NCBI GenBank assembly: GCA_963748545.1 | Contig: CAVVJO010000016.1 | Coordinates: forward strand, 105,501 to 169,500 | Direction: 5' to 3' | DNA: 64,000 nucleotides | From: Roseiarcus sp963748545 | Lineage (GTDB): Bacteria > Pseudomonadota > Alphaproteobacteria > Rhizobiales > Beijerinckiaceae | Part shown: positions 38,331 through 46,888 of the stretch, in pieces | Layout of the letters: the number at the start of each line of letters is the position of its first letter | How positions within the stretch are numbered: position 1 is the stretch's first letter | Program-made: the position numbers and the translations under genes | The notes under the pieces: model-generated | Database searches by the model: none | What the model saw: only the letters and a program-made list of their open reading frames with translations | Told to the model about the DNA's origin: nothing

Positions 38331-38966
38331 ATGATCGAGCTCTATACTTGGGGAACCCCAAACGGCCGCAAGCCCGCAATCATGCTCGAGGAGATCGGGC
38401 TGCCCTACAGAGTCCACACGATCAACATCGGTCGTGACGAGCAGTTCGACCCGGCCTTTCTCAAGATCGCGCCCAACAACAAGATTCCAGCGATCCTTGA
38501 TCCGGACGGTCCCGGCGGCCCGCTCTCGGTGTTCGAAAGCGGCGCGATCCTCATTTATCTCGCAGAGAAGACCGGCAAGCTCTTCGCCCCCTCGGGTCCC
38601 GAGCGCTACCGGACGCTCGAATGGATGAACTGGCACACGGGCGGGGTCGGACCGATGTTCGGCCAGCTCGGCTTCTTCGCCATCCGCTCACAGGAAAAAT
38701 CGGAGCTCGCGATCAAGCGCTTCACCGACGAGTGCGAGCGGCTGCTCGGAGTGTTGGACCGGAGGCTCGACGAGAGCCCCTACCTCGCCGGGCCGGATTA
38801 CACCATCGCCGACATCCTCAATTATACATGGGTGCTGGCGGGCACGACCTATCTCGAGCCGGCGCTGGGCTCAACTCTGAAGGATTGCCCATCGGTGATG
38901 CGCTGGCTCGGAGCGGTCGGCGCGCGGGACGCGGTCAAACGCGGCATGGCCGTGCCGAAGGTCTGA
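38331..38966 (+). CDS. glutathione S-transferase family protein
   Basis: A 211-residue GST of the YfcG/Nu-like type. The thioredoxin-fold N-domain begins MIELYTWGTPNGRKPAIMLEEIG and has the glutathione-binding NNKIPAILDPDGPGG and FESGAILIYLAEKTG. The C-terminal domain contains YLAGPDYTIADILNYTWV, the N-capping box. The Asn in TPNGRK matches the position used for disulfide-bond reductase activity in YfcG. It is transcribed away from the MATE gene. Confidence 0.92.
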   Translation: MIELYTWGTPNGRKPAIMLEEIGLPYRVHTINIGRDEQFDPAFLKIAPNNKIPAILDPDGPGGPLSVFESGAILIYLAEKTGKLFAPSGPERYRTLEWMNWHTGGVGPMFGQLGFFAIRSQEKSELAIKRFTDECERLLGVLDRRLDESPYLAGPDYTIADILNYTWVLAGTTYLEPALGSTLKDCPSVMRWLGAVGARDAVKRGMAVPKV

Positions 38967-39168
38967 GCGTACCGAAGCGCCCGCCTGACCGGCGACACCG
39001 AGAGGCGCCGCTCCATGACGATCATTCGCTGCCACGTGCGCGAGGGCGGTCGACCGTCGCCCTTCCCGCTCGGCGGTCTCAGCTTCGCAAGAACTCGCTC
39101 GGAGGCCGAGGACAGCCGTCTCATAGCCATCGACGTCGGTATCGGCTTGCGAAAGCGCGCGCCTCCGC

Positions 39169-40686
39169 TCACATCGTCGCGCCAATCTGCCAGGGCGTGA
39201 ACTCGGCTTCGCCGTATCCGAGCGCCTCCGATTTCGACCGCTCGCCGGAGGCGACGGCGAGGATCTTCTCGAAGATTTCTTTGCCCTTGTCGGGGATCGA
39301 CACTCCGTCGAGAATGTCGCCGCAATTGATGTCCATGTCTTCGATCATCGTGCGGTACATGTCGCTGTTGGTCGCAAGCTTGATTGACGGCGTGGGCTTG
39401 CAGCCGTAGGCCGAGCCGCGCCCGGTGGTGAAGCACAGCACGTTGGCCCCGCCGGCCACCTGGCCCGTCGCGGAGACCGGATCGAAGCCCGGCGTGTCCA
39501 TGAACACGAAGCCCTTGGCGGTGACGAGCTCGGCGTATTTGTAGACCGCGTTGAGTTGGGTGGTGCCGCCTTTGGCGGCGGCGCCGAGAGACTTCTCCAA
39601 AATCGTGGTGAGGCCGCCGGCTTTGTTTCCGGGAGACGGGTTGTTGTTCATCTCCCCGCCGTTACGGGCGCAATACTCCTCCCACCAGGCCATGCGCTCA
39701 ATCAGCTGGCGTCCGATGTCCGCCGAGGCGGCGCGACGGGTCAAGAGGTGCTCCGCCCCATAGATTTCGGGCGTCTCCGAAAGGATGGCCGTTCCGCCGT
39801 TGCGCACCAGACGATCGACCGCGCTCCCCAGCGCCGGATTGGCGGTGATTCCGGAATAGCCGTCGGAGCCGCCGCATTGCAGCGCGAGCACGAGCGCGCT
39901 TGCGGGGGCCGGCTCGCGGCGCGCCCTGTTCAGGACCGGCAGCATGGCGCGGACGCGCTCGAGTCCGGCCTCGATCGTCTTGCGCGTGCCCCCCGTCGCC
40001 TGGATCGTCAGGCTCTGGAAGGAGTCGCTCTCGACGATGCCGTATTCCTCTTTCATCCGGCCGATCTGGAACACTTCGCACCCGAGGCCGACCATCAGCT
40101 TCGCGCCGACGTTCGGGTTGGCGGCGTAGCCCCACTCGGTGCGCATCAGCGTGTCGAACCCCTCGCCCCTCGACGCCATGCCGCAGCCGGTGCCGTGAAC
40201 GAGCGGGATAACCCCGTCGACATTTGGATAGTCGGCGAGCATGCCCGACCGCTCGACCTCGCGGGCGATCAGCCGGGCGGTCGTTGCGGAACAGTTCACC
40301 GAGGTCAGGATCGCGAGATAGTTGCGCGTCCCGACCCTGCCGTTCTCCCGATGAAAGCCAAGGAAGGTCGGCTGCCGCTCGACCGGCGCGATCGGTTCGG
40401 GATGGGCGTCCTCGCCAAATCGATAGTCGCGGGCAAAGTCCTTCATCACGCAATTGTGCACGTGCACCCAGTCGCCCGCGGCGATCGGACCGGACGCAAA
40501 ACCGATGATCTGGCCGAACTTGCGGATCGGGGCGTCGGCGTCGATCGCCCCGGACGCCATCTTGTGCCCTCTCGGAACGCGCGCGCGGGCGGTGATCCCT
40601 TGAGCCGATGCGCCGGCCTGGATCTCGTCGACGGCGATGATGACGTTGTCCGCCGGATTCAGGCGCAGGCTTCGAGGCTCTTTCAT
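39169..40686 (-). CDS. uxaA: altronate dehydratase
   Basis: Converts D-altronate to 2-keto-3-deoxy-D-gluconate. The 505-residue protein has an N-terminal SAF domain (PADNVIIAVDEIQAGA ... GDWVHVHNCVMKDF) and the large UxaA catalytic region with VNCSATTARLI, VHGTGCGMA, NVGAKLMVGLGCEVFQI and LQCGGSDGYSGITANPALG. The cysteines probably hold the Fe-S or metal site. It starts at the ATG at 40686, overlapping the kdgK stop by four bases. It is the last gene of the galacturonate operon. Confidence 0.93.
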   Translation of the reverse strand: MKEPRSLRLNPADNVIIAVDEIQAGASAQGITARARVPRGHKMASGAIDADAPIRKFGQIIGFASGPIAAGDWVHVHNCVMKDFARDYRFGEDAHPEPIAPVERQPTFLGFHRENGRVGTRNYLAILTSVNCSATTARLIAREVERSGMLADYPNVDGVIPLVHGTGCGMASRGEGFDTLMRTEWGYAANPNVGAKLMVGLGCEVFQIGRMKEEYGIVESDSFQSLTIQATGGTRKTIEAGLERVRAMLPVLNRARREPAPASALVLALQCGGSDGYSGITANPALGSAVDRLVRNGGTAILSETPEIYGAEHLLTRRAASADIGRQLIERMAWWEEYCARNGGEMNNNPSPGNKAGGLTTILEKSLGAAAKGGTTQLNAVYKYAELVTAKGFVFMDTPGFDPVSATGQVAGGANVLCFTTGRGSAYGCKPTPSIKLATNSDMYRTMIEDMDINCGDILDGVSIPDKGKEIFEKILAVASGERSKSEALGYGEAEFTPWQIGATM

Positions 40687-41669
40687 GACCGCTCTCCCGT
40701 CCGCTGCGTTGTCTCGATAAAATCGTCGATGACGGCTCGAAACGCTGTCAACGTCGCTTTTGGCGCAAGCGCCCCGAAGTGGCCGATGACCTCGCCCGCG
40801 ACCTTCTGGGCGAGTTCGCAAGCCTGCATGACCGTCATACCGACGATGCGTCCCGCGAGATAGCCGGCGTTGAACGAATCGCCTGCCCCGGTCGTGTCCC
40901 GGATTTCGGACGCCGCAGCCGTCGGAATCGACAAACTCTGTCCGGCAATCGAGAGGGCAAGGGGGCCGGCGCCGTTTTTCACCACCGTCTCCCGCACGCC
41001 GTAGCCGGCGATACGGGTCGCTGTCGCCTGCGGATCGGCGTCGCGCCACACTTGCGCTTCGTCGTCGAAGCTCGGAAGCGCGATATCGGCGACCGCCATC
41101 ATGGCGCGCGTCGCACGGCGGAGCGTCTCGACGTCCGGCCAGAGCCGGAGCCGGACATTGGGGTCGAACGATACGATCGATCCCCGGGACCGCGCGGCTT
41201 CAAGCGCGGCGATGAGATTGCGCCGTCCCGCCTCGCCGATGATCGCCAGAGTGATCCCGGAGAGGTGGATGAGGCCGGCGTCCGCAAGCGCCACGTCGAG
41301 CGCGCCCCGATCGTCAGCGAGCCTGCGAGCGGCCGAAGTTTCGCGCCAATAGGTGAAGCTGCGCTCCGCGTTGGCAAGACTAATGACATAGAGCCCGATG
41401 TTGCGCGCGGGATCGCGCACGATCCCGTGCAGGTCGAGACCGCTCGATGCGGCGAATTCGACAAATTGCGACGAATAAGGGTCCGCGCCGACGCGGGTGA
41501 GAAAGCTGATCCGGCGACGAGCGCCGAGGAGCTGGGCCATATGCCAGCAGGTGTTGAGCGTGTCGCCGGCGTAGCCCAGCCGGAAAAGGCCGTCGCTGAC
41601 CGGGGCGAATTCCACCATGGCCTCGCCGATTCCCACGACTCTGTGTGGGTTGAGCCCCAGACTTGTCAC
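40683..41669 (-). CDS. kdgK: 2-keto-3-deoxygluconate kinase
   Basis: PfkB/ribokinase-family kinase of 328 residues. GIGEAMVEFAPVSDGLFRLGYAGDTLNTC is the typical KdgK N-terminus with the substrate lid. The C-terminal anion-hole and catalytic Asp motif is RDTTGAGDSFNAGYLAG. It phosphorylates KDG made by UxaA to KDPG, for cleavage by an aldolase that is not in this window. It starts with GTG and overlaps uxaA by four bases. Confidence 0.92.
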   Translation of the reverse strand: MTSLGLNPHRVVGIGEAMVEFAPVSDGLFRLGYAGDTLNTCWHMAQLLGARRRISFLTRVGADPYSSQFVEFAASSGLDLHGIVRDPARNIGLYVISLANAERSFTYWRETSAARRLADDRGALDVALADAGLIHLSGITLAIIGEAGRRNLIAALEAARSRGSIVSFDPNVRLRLWPDVETLRRATRAMMAVADIALPSFDDEAQVWRDADPQATATRIAGYGVRETVVKNGAGPLALSIAGQSLSIPTAAASEIRDTTGAGDSFNAGYLAGRIVGMTVMQACELAQKVAGEVIGHFGALAPKATLTAFRAVIDDFIETTQRTGERS

Positions 41670-41699
41670 GTCTCCTCCGCGTTCCCGAAAAGCATAGCC

Positions 41700-42440
41700 T
41701 TAAAGGCCAGCCGGCGCCGGCTCCGCGTCGCGCCGTTTAGCCGGGGCGCCGTCCTCGCCGCCGTCCGCGGTCATCGCGTCGAGAACCTGACGCAGATGGG
41801 CGCGCATGCGCTGGCGGGCTGCAGCAGGATCGCGCTGGCGGATCGCTTCGAGGATCGTCTGGTGGCTCGCGAGCGTCGCCGACCAGTTCTCGCCCAAGTG
41901 CGCCCGCTCCGAGAGGATCGCGAATACCGGCCCGTATTGCTCCTGCCACAGACGCTCGACCATCATGGCGAGCACGGCGTTGCGGCTCGCGTAAGCCACC
42001 GCAACATGGAACGCGAGGTCCGCCGCGCTCCACGTCCGCCCGGCGTCATGGTCGGCGACCATCTGCCGGATCGCGCCGGCGGCGGCATCGATGTCGCGTC
42101 CGGATGCGTTCTCAGCAGCAAGCGCGGCAGTTTCGCCCTCGACGATCATGCGGGCGTTGAGAACGTCGGTCGGGCTGTGCCCGGCGTTCAGCGTCGCCTC
42201 TTCCCTGTCCGGCAACCGCACATAGGCTCCCGATCCTGTCCGCACTTCGACGAGCCCCGCGATCTCGAGCGCGACCATCGCCTCGCGCACCACCGGGCGG
42301 CTGACGCCAAGGGACTTCGCAAGGTCGCGCTCGGCCGGCAAGCGCTGGCCGGGCTCAAACTCGCCGCCGCGAATGAGGTCGCCGATCTGATCGGCGACCT
42401 GCTCGTAAAGCCTTTTCGAATCGATCGGCTGAAAGGGCAT
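41700..42440 (-). CDS. GntR/FadR-family regulator of hexuronate catabolism
   Basis: A 246-residue FadR-type regulator. The N-terminal winged HTH reads LYEQVADQIGDLIRGGEFEPGQRLPAERDLAKSLGVSRPVVREAM. The C-terminal FCD domain has the metal-binding Asp/His pattern (DLAFHVAVAYASRN, ASHQTILEAIRQRD). It sits inside the uxaB-kdgK-uxaA run, nine bases after uxaB, and resembles ExuR/UxuR in position and class. It probably represses this operon and the divergent permease until a hexuronate or KDG-type inducer binds. Confidence 0.9.
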   Translation of the reverse strand: MPFQPIDSKRLYEQVADQIGDLIRGGEFEPGQRLPAERDLAKSLGVSRPVVREAMVALEIAGLVEVRTGSGAYVRLPDREEATLNAGHSPTDVLNARMIVEGETAALAAENASGRDIDAAAGAIRQMVADHDAGRTWSAADLAFHVAVAYASRNAVLAMMVERLWQEQYGPVFAILSERAHLGENWSATLASHQTILEAIRQRDPAAARQRMRAHLRQVLDAMTADGGEDGAPAKRRDAEPAPAGL

Positions 42441-42449
42441 GTTGGTCCC

Positions 42450-43967
42450 TCATCCGGCGCTGGCAGGCGCAAGCCGCTCATCGAGCGCGGCGCGAACGCC
42501 GCGACGCTCGATCGCCTCGAAGCTGGCGAGCGCGTCCGCCGCGAGGTTTCCTATTGTCGTCAGGTCCGCGCCCCAGAGGCGCTGATCGGTCATCAGCCTG
42601 GCCGCGACCGCGCCCGAGCCGATCGCCGGTTCAAGCGCCCAGGCCTCGGCCATGATGGCGAGAACCTGCGGTTCGTCGCGAATGGGGTAGTCGCCCTTCT
42701 CCCGCCGTCCGGCAAAGCCCTCGCCCTCTTTTCGGCCGCGATAGAACCAGAGAAGCGCGGCGAGCGAGAAGCACAACAGGGGTGGCGCGCCCTTTCCATC
42801 CGCCAGCGTGTCCCGGACCGTCGGCAGGATTCGCACCCGCCACTTCGAGACGGAATTGAAGGCGATCGAGATCAGTTCGTGCCGAATGAACGGGTTGCCG
42901 AAACGCTCCAGCACCGAGCGGGCGTATCCCAGCCGCTCGGCGTCGGGCAGCGGCACGTAGGGCGCGATCTCATCGAACGCAATTTTGTGAAGCGCCCGTG
43001 AGAACTGCGGGTCGACGACCATTTCGCCAACGGTGTCGAGGCCAGCGAGGTAAGCCCCAAGCGCGCTGGCTGTATGCGTTCCGTTGAGGAGGCGCACCTT
43101 CCGCTCCCGATACGGGCGGATGTTGTCGGTCCAGACAACGTTGACGCCGGCCTTCGCCAGCGGCAGCGCCTCAGCGACCTCGGCAGGCGCCTCGATCACC
43201 CAGAGATGAAACGGCTCGGCGACGATGGCGAGCGGATCGCGATAGCCCCACTCCGCGAACAGGCCCTCCGCCTCGTCGCGTGGAAAACCCGGCACGATCC
43301 GGTCGACGAGGGTGTCGAAGAACTGGCACGCCTTCGCGATCCAGGCGACGCTCGCGGCATCGAAACCCCAGCGCTCGGCGTGAGACAGGACGATGCGGCG
43401 CAGCGTCGCGCCGTTGCCCTCGATCAGTTCGCACGGAAGGACGATCAGGCCCGGCGCGGCGGGGCCGCCGAGCGCATCGAAACGCGCCTTGAGGAGCGCC
43501 GCGACCTTGGCGGGAAAGCTGTCCGGGCACATCGCGGGATCGTAGCTCTCAGGCGCGTCGACAATGCCGGCCTCGGTCGTGTTCGAGATGAGAAACTTCA
43601 GCGCAGGCGAAGCCGCGAGCCGAAGCATTTCGCCCCATTGCGCGTAGGGGTCGAGCGCGGCTTGAACCGTCGCGACGACGCGACGCTCGGCGACGTCCGC
43701 GCCGTTTTCGCGGCCGCGAAGCAGCACGGTGTACAGTCCTTCTTGCGCCTGCAATGCAGGCGGATGGTCGTGCCGCCGCGGCGCGGCGATCACGACGCCG
43801 CCCCGATAGACGCCCTTCTCGTTGGCGACGTCGACCATCCAGTCGACGAAGCCGCGCATGAAGACGCCCTCGCCGATCTGCAGGATCTCGATCGGCCGGG
43901 CCGCGAGCTCGGCGTGGCGCGCCGTGATCACGCCGCTCGATAGCGCGGCGCGCGAGAGGGCTGTCAT
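42450..43967 (-). CDS. uxaB: tagaturonate reductase (altronate oxidoreductase)
   Basis: NADH-dependent reduction of D-tagaturonate to D-altronate. The 505-residue protein belongs to the mannitol dehydrogenase family but matches UxaB best: EILQIGEGVFMRGFVDWMVD, FLISNTTEAGI, VLPCELIEGNGATLRRIVL, KACQFFDTLVDRIVPGFPRDEA, and the catalytic region YRERKVRLLNGTHTA with conserved Lys, Asn and His. These features favour tagaturonate over fructuronate (UxuB) as substrate, consistent with UxaA next door. It lies 14 bases downstream of uxaC. Confidence 0.9.
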   Translation of the reverse strand: MTALSRAALSSGVITARHAELAARPIEILQIGEGVFMRGFVDWMVDVANEKGVYRGGVVIAAPRRHDHPPALQAQEGLYTVLLRGRENGADVAERRVVATVQAALDPYAQWGEMLRLAASPALKFLISNTTEAGIVDAPESYDPAMCPDSFPAKVAALLKARFDALGGPAAPGLIVLPCELIEGNGATLRRIVLSHAERWGFDAASVAWIAKACQFFDTLVDRIVPGFPRDEAEGLFAEWGYRDPLAIVAEPFHLWVIEAPAEVAEALPLAKAGVNVVWTDNIRPYRERKVRLLNGTHTASALGAYLAGLDTVGEMVVDPQFSRALHKIAFDEIAPYVPLPDAERLGYARSVLERFGNPFIRHELISIAFNSVSKWRVRILPTVRDTLADGKGAPPLLCFSLAALLWFYRGRKEGEGFAGRREKGDYPIRDEPQVLAIMAEAWALEPAIGSGAVAARLMTDQRLWGADLTTIGNLAADALASFEAIERRGVRAALDERLAPASAG

Positions 43968-43981
43968 TGAAACCGTTCTCC

Positions 43982-45406
43982 TCAGAGCTTGTAGGCGGAC
44001 TTGACGAGACCATACGTCAGATCGTGGGCGACCTCGAAGGCTTCGTCGAACTCAAGCCGGCGCTCGGCGACCAGCCGCGCAAGATAGGCGCAATCCACCC
44101 GCCGGGCGACATCGTGGCGGGCGGGGATCGAGAGGAAGGCGCGGGTGTCGTCGTTGAAGCCGACTGTATTGTAGAAGCCGGCCGTCTCAGTCACGGCCTC
44201 GCGATAGCGGATCATTCCCTCCGGACTGTCGAAGAACCACCAGGGAGGCCCGAGCTTCAGCGCCGGATAGTGTCCGGCGAGCGGGGCGAGTTCGCGCGAG
44301 TACGCGGTTTCGTCGAGGGTGAACAGGATCAAGGTCAGCTCGCGCTCGTTGCCGAACCGGTCGAGAAGCGGCTTCAGCGCGTGGACGTAGTCGGTCGGGG
44401 TGGGGATGTCGGCGCCCTTGTCGCGGCCGAACGTCTTGAAGAGCCAGGGATTGTGGTCGCGCGCAGAGCCCGGGTGGATCTGCATCACGAGCCCGTCGGA
44501 CAGACTCATCCGGGCCATTTCGGTCAGCATCTGGGCCCGAAATATCTCGGCGTCGGCGGGCGAGGCCGCGCCGGTCCGCACGCGGCCGTAGAGCGCAGCC
44601 GCGTCATCGGCGGCGAGGTCTGCGGTCCGCGCGGTCGGGTGGCCATGATCCGTAGACGTGCAGCCGACCGACTTGAAGTACGCGCGGCGCTCGACGAGCG
44701 CGGCGAGGTAGCTTTCGAAGGTCGAGAGGTCGCGTTCCGTGATCCGCCCGAGCGCCTCGAGATTGTCGCGGAAGCCCGGAAAGGCGGGGTCGACAACCGG
44801 ATCGGGACGGAAGGCGGTCATGACCCTTCCGCCCCAGCCGCTCGCCTTGATGCTTTTATGCCATTGGAGGTCGTCGAGCGGGCTCTCGGTGGTGGTCAGC
44901 GCTTCGATATGGAAGCGGTCGAACAGGGCGCGGGGACGGAATTCCGGCCGCTCCAGGCAGCGGGCGATATGGTCGTAGATGCGGTCCCCGCTTTCGGCGG
45001 TCAGCCGCTCGGTGACGCCGAAGACTTCGGTGAAGGCGTGGTTCAGCCATAGCCACGAGGGCGTGCCGCGGAACAGCTTGAAGTTCGCGGCCAGGATTTG
45101 CCAGATCTTCCTGGGATCCGTCTCGACCGGGCCGCCGTCGATCCTCGGCACGCCGACCTCCTCGGGGCGGACGCCCTGACTGTAGAGCATGCGGTGGACG
45201 TAGTGGTCCGGCACGATGAAGAGCCGCGCCGGATCGGGGAACGCCGTGTTCTCGGCGAACCAGCGCGCATCGGTGTGGCCATGCGGACTGACGATCGGCA
45301 GGTCTTTGACCGAGCCGTAGAGCGTCCGTGCGATATCTCTGACCGCAGGGTCGGGCGGGAACAGGCGGTCGGGGTGGAGCGCGAACGGCGAAGCCTGAAC
45401 GGTCAT
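43982..45406 (-). CDS. uxaC: glucuronate/galacturonate isomerase
   Basis: First enzyme of the isomerase pathway, converting D-galacturonate to D-tagaturonate (and D-glucuronate to D-fructuronate). The 474-residue length is normal. The N-terminal metal motif is IVSPHGHTDARWFAENTAF. RIYDHIARCLERPEFRPRALFDRF and the C-terminal RRLEFDEAFEVAHDLTYGLVKSAYKL are family signatures. The ATG at 45406 is preceded by GGGAGGGA; the frame is open far upstream but is not UxaC there. It is the first gene of the uxaC-uxaB-gntR-kdgK-uxaA operon. Confidence 0.94.
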   Translation of the reverse strand: MTVQASPFALHPDRLFPPDPAVRDIARTLYGSVKDLPIVSPHGHTDARWFAENTAFPDPARLFIVPDHYVHRMLYSQGVRPEEVGVPRIDGGPVETDPRKIWQILAANFKLFRGTPSWLWLNHAFTEVFGVTERLTAESGDRIYDHIARCLERPEFRPRALFDRFHIEALTTTESPLDDLQWHKSIKASGWGGRVMTAFRPDPVVDPAFPGFRDNLEALGRITERDLSTFESYLAALVERRAYFKSVGCTSTDHGHPTARTADLAADDAAALYGRVRTGAASPADAEIFRAQMLTEMARMSLSDGLVMQIHPGSARDHNPWLFKTFGRDKGADIPTPTDYVHALKPLLDRFGNERELTLILFTLDETAYSRELAPLAGHYPALKLGPPWWFFDSPEGMIRYREAVTETAGFYNTVGFNDDTRAFLSIPARHDVARRVDCAYLARLVAERRLEFDEAFEVAHDLTYGLVKSAYKL

Positions 45407-45465
45407 GGAGTCCCTCCCGGGAAGCCGCGGCGATGCGACAATTTCGAACTCGACATTCGCCTCTT

Positions 45466-45494
45466 TTGGTCTAAGGGTCAAGTGGTAAGGCCAA
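45466..45494. promoter_or_regulatory. candidate GntR-type operator between uxaC and the MFS gene
   Basis: The divergent region of 120 bases contains TTGGTCTAA and GTGGTAAGGCCAA, which resemble half-sites of FadR/ExuR-type operators (TGGT...ACCA). The element has TTGG and CCAA ends 29 bases apart. The match is imperfect and no promoter boxes are convincing, so this is tentative. Confidence 0.3.
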
Positions 45495-45526
45495 TCAGAG
45501 CCCCACCGCGAAAACGAGGCGAAGAG

Positions 45527-46789
45527 ATGAATTCGGGAGGAACCGTCCGCTGGAAGGTGCTGGCGCTGATGCTCGCCGGCACGGTGGTCATCTACGTCGA
45601 CCGCAACGTGCTCGGCGTCCTGGCGCCGATCCTCAAGAAGGATCTGGACTTCACGACCCAGCAGTATTCCTACATCGTGTCGTCGTTCCAGCTCGTCTAT
45701 TCCTTCTCCCAACCCGTCGCGGGCTTCCTGACCGACCTGATCGGGCCGCGGCTCGGCTATGCGGTTGCGGCCTTCGTCTGGGGCCTGGCGGCGGCGCTGC
45801 ACGCCTTCTCGACCGGCTGGGTGTCGATGGCTGGCTTCCGCGGGCTCCTCGGTTTGAGCGAAGCCGTGGCGATCCCGACCGGCACGAAGGTTTCGACCAT
45901 CTGGTTTCCGTCGAAGGAGCGTTCGATCGCGACCGGCTGGTTCAATTCCGGCTCCTCGATCGGCTCGATGATCACGCCGCCGCTGGCGATCTGGCTGGCG
46001 TCCGCTTACGGCTGGCAGACGGCGTTCCTGATGACCGGCGCGCTGGGGATCATCCTGTCCTTCGTCTGGTACTGGCTCTATCGCGATCCGGAAGCGCATC
46101 CGGGCCTCTCGCCTGCCGAGCGCGCCTATATCGAAGCCGGCCGCGCGCCGGAGCCGGACACGAAGCCATCGTTTCGCGCCGTGCTTGCAAGGCCCAAATT
46201 CTACGGCGTGGTCATCGCCCGGTTCCTGACCGAGCCCGCCTGGCAGACCTTCGCCTTCTGGATTCCGCTCTACATGGTCACGGTCAGGGGCATGGACATC
46301 AAGCAGTTCGCCCTGTTCGCCTGGCTGCCGTTCCTGGCGTCCGACCTCGGCTGCATCTTCGGCGGCTATCTCGCCCCGATCCTGCATAATCGCTTCAAGC
46401 TCCAGATGGTCAACGCGCGCCTCACCGTCATCAGCATCGGGGCGCTCTGCATGGTCGGACCGGCGCTGATCAGCTTCGTGGTCAACCCGATCGTCGCGAT
46501 CCTTTTCTTCTCGCTCGGCGGCTTCGCCCATCAGATGCTGTCGAGCATGATGTACGCGCTCATGGGCGACGTGGTCGAAACGCCTGACGTCGCAACCGCC
46601 ACCGGGATCGCCGGCATGTTCGGTTATCTCGGAGGCGCCCTGTTCACGCTCATGGTCGGGGCGCTCGCGAGCACGCTCGGTTACGAGCCGCTGTTCGCGA
46701 TGCTGTTCCTGTTCGACATCGTCGCCGCGCTGGTGCTCTGGGCCTTCATCGGCGTCCGCACCCCGAAGGCCGCCGCGCTGCCGGCTTGA
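45527..46789 (+). CDS. MFS hexuronate permease (ExuT-like)
   Basis: A 420-residue major facilitator with about twelve membrane segments, of the anion:cation symporter (ACS) family. YVDRNVLGVLAPILKKDLDFTTQQYSYIVSSFQLVYSF and GLSEAVAIPTGTKVSTIWFPSKERSIATGWFNSGSSIG are typical of ExuT. The start at 45527 follows a purine-rich GAGGCGAAGAG sequence. It is divergent from uxaC, so it probably imports D-galacturonate and/or D-glucuronate for the adjacent pathway. Confidence 0.9.
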   Translation: MNSGGTVRWKVLALMLAGTVVIYVDRNVLGVLAPILKKDLDFTTQQYSYIVSSFQLVYSFSQPVAGFLTDLIGPRLGYAVAAFVWGLAAALHAFSTGWVSMAGFRGLLGLSEAVAIPTGTKVSTIWFPSKERSIATGWFNSGSSIGSMITPPLAIWLASAYGWQTAFLMTGALGIILSFVWYWLYRDPEAHPGLSPAERAYIEAGRAPEPDTKPSFRAVLARPKFYGVVIARFLTEPAWQTFAFWIPLYMVTVRGMDIKQFALFAWLPFLASDLGCIFGGYLAPILHNRFKLQMVNARLTVISIGALCMVGPALISFVVNPIVAILFFSLGGFAHQMLSSMMYALMGDVVETPDVATATGIAGMFGYLGGALFTLMVGALASTLGYEPLFAMLFLFDIVAALVLWAFIGVRTPKAAALPA

Positions 46790-46888
46790 GAGGCGAACGC
46801 GTCGCATAGCGCGCATCTTTGGGCCCGTCGGCGGGCGACATCTCGCACGGTGTGAAAAACTGTGTGGGAAGCGGTTTGACGGAGACTG

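Noticed and set aside
40779..43001. 740-codon plus-strand open frame opposite kdgK, gntR and uxaB
   Set aside because: Antisense shadow caused by high GC at third codon positions; the minus-strand genes have strong family motifs.
45407..46816. Upstream extension of the uxaC frame opposite the MFS gene
   Set aside because: UxaC similarity begins at the ATG at 45406 after a strong ribosome-binding site; the extension is antisense to the permease gene.
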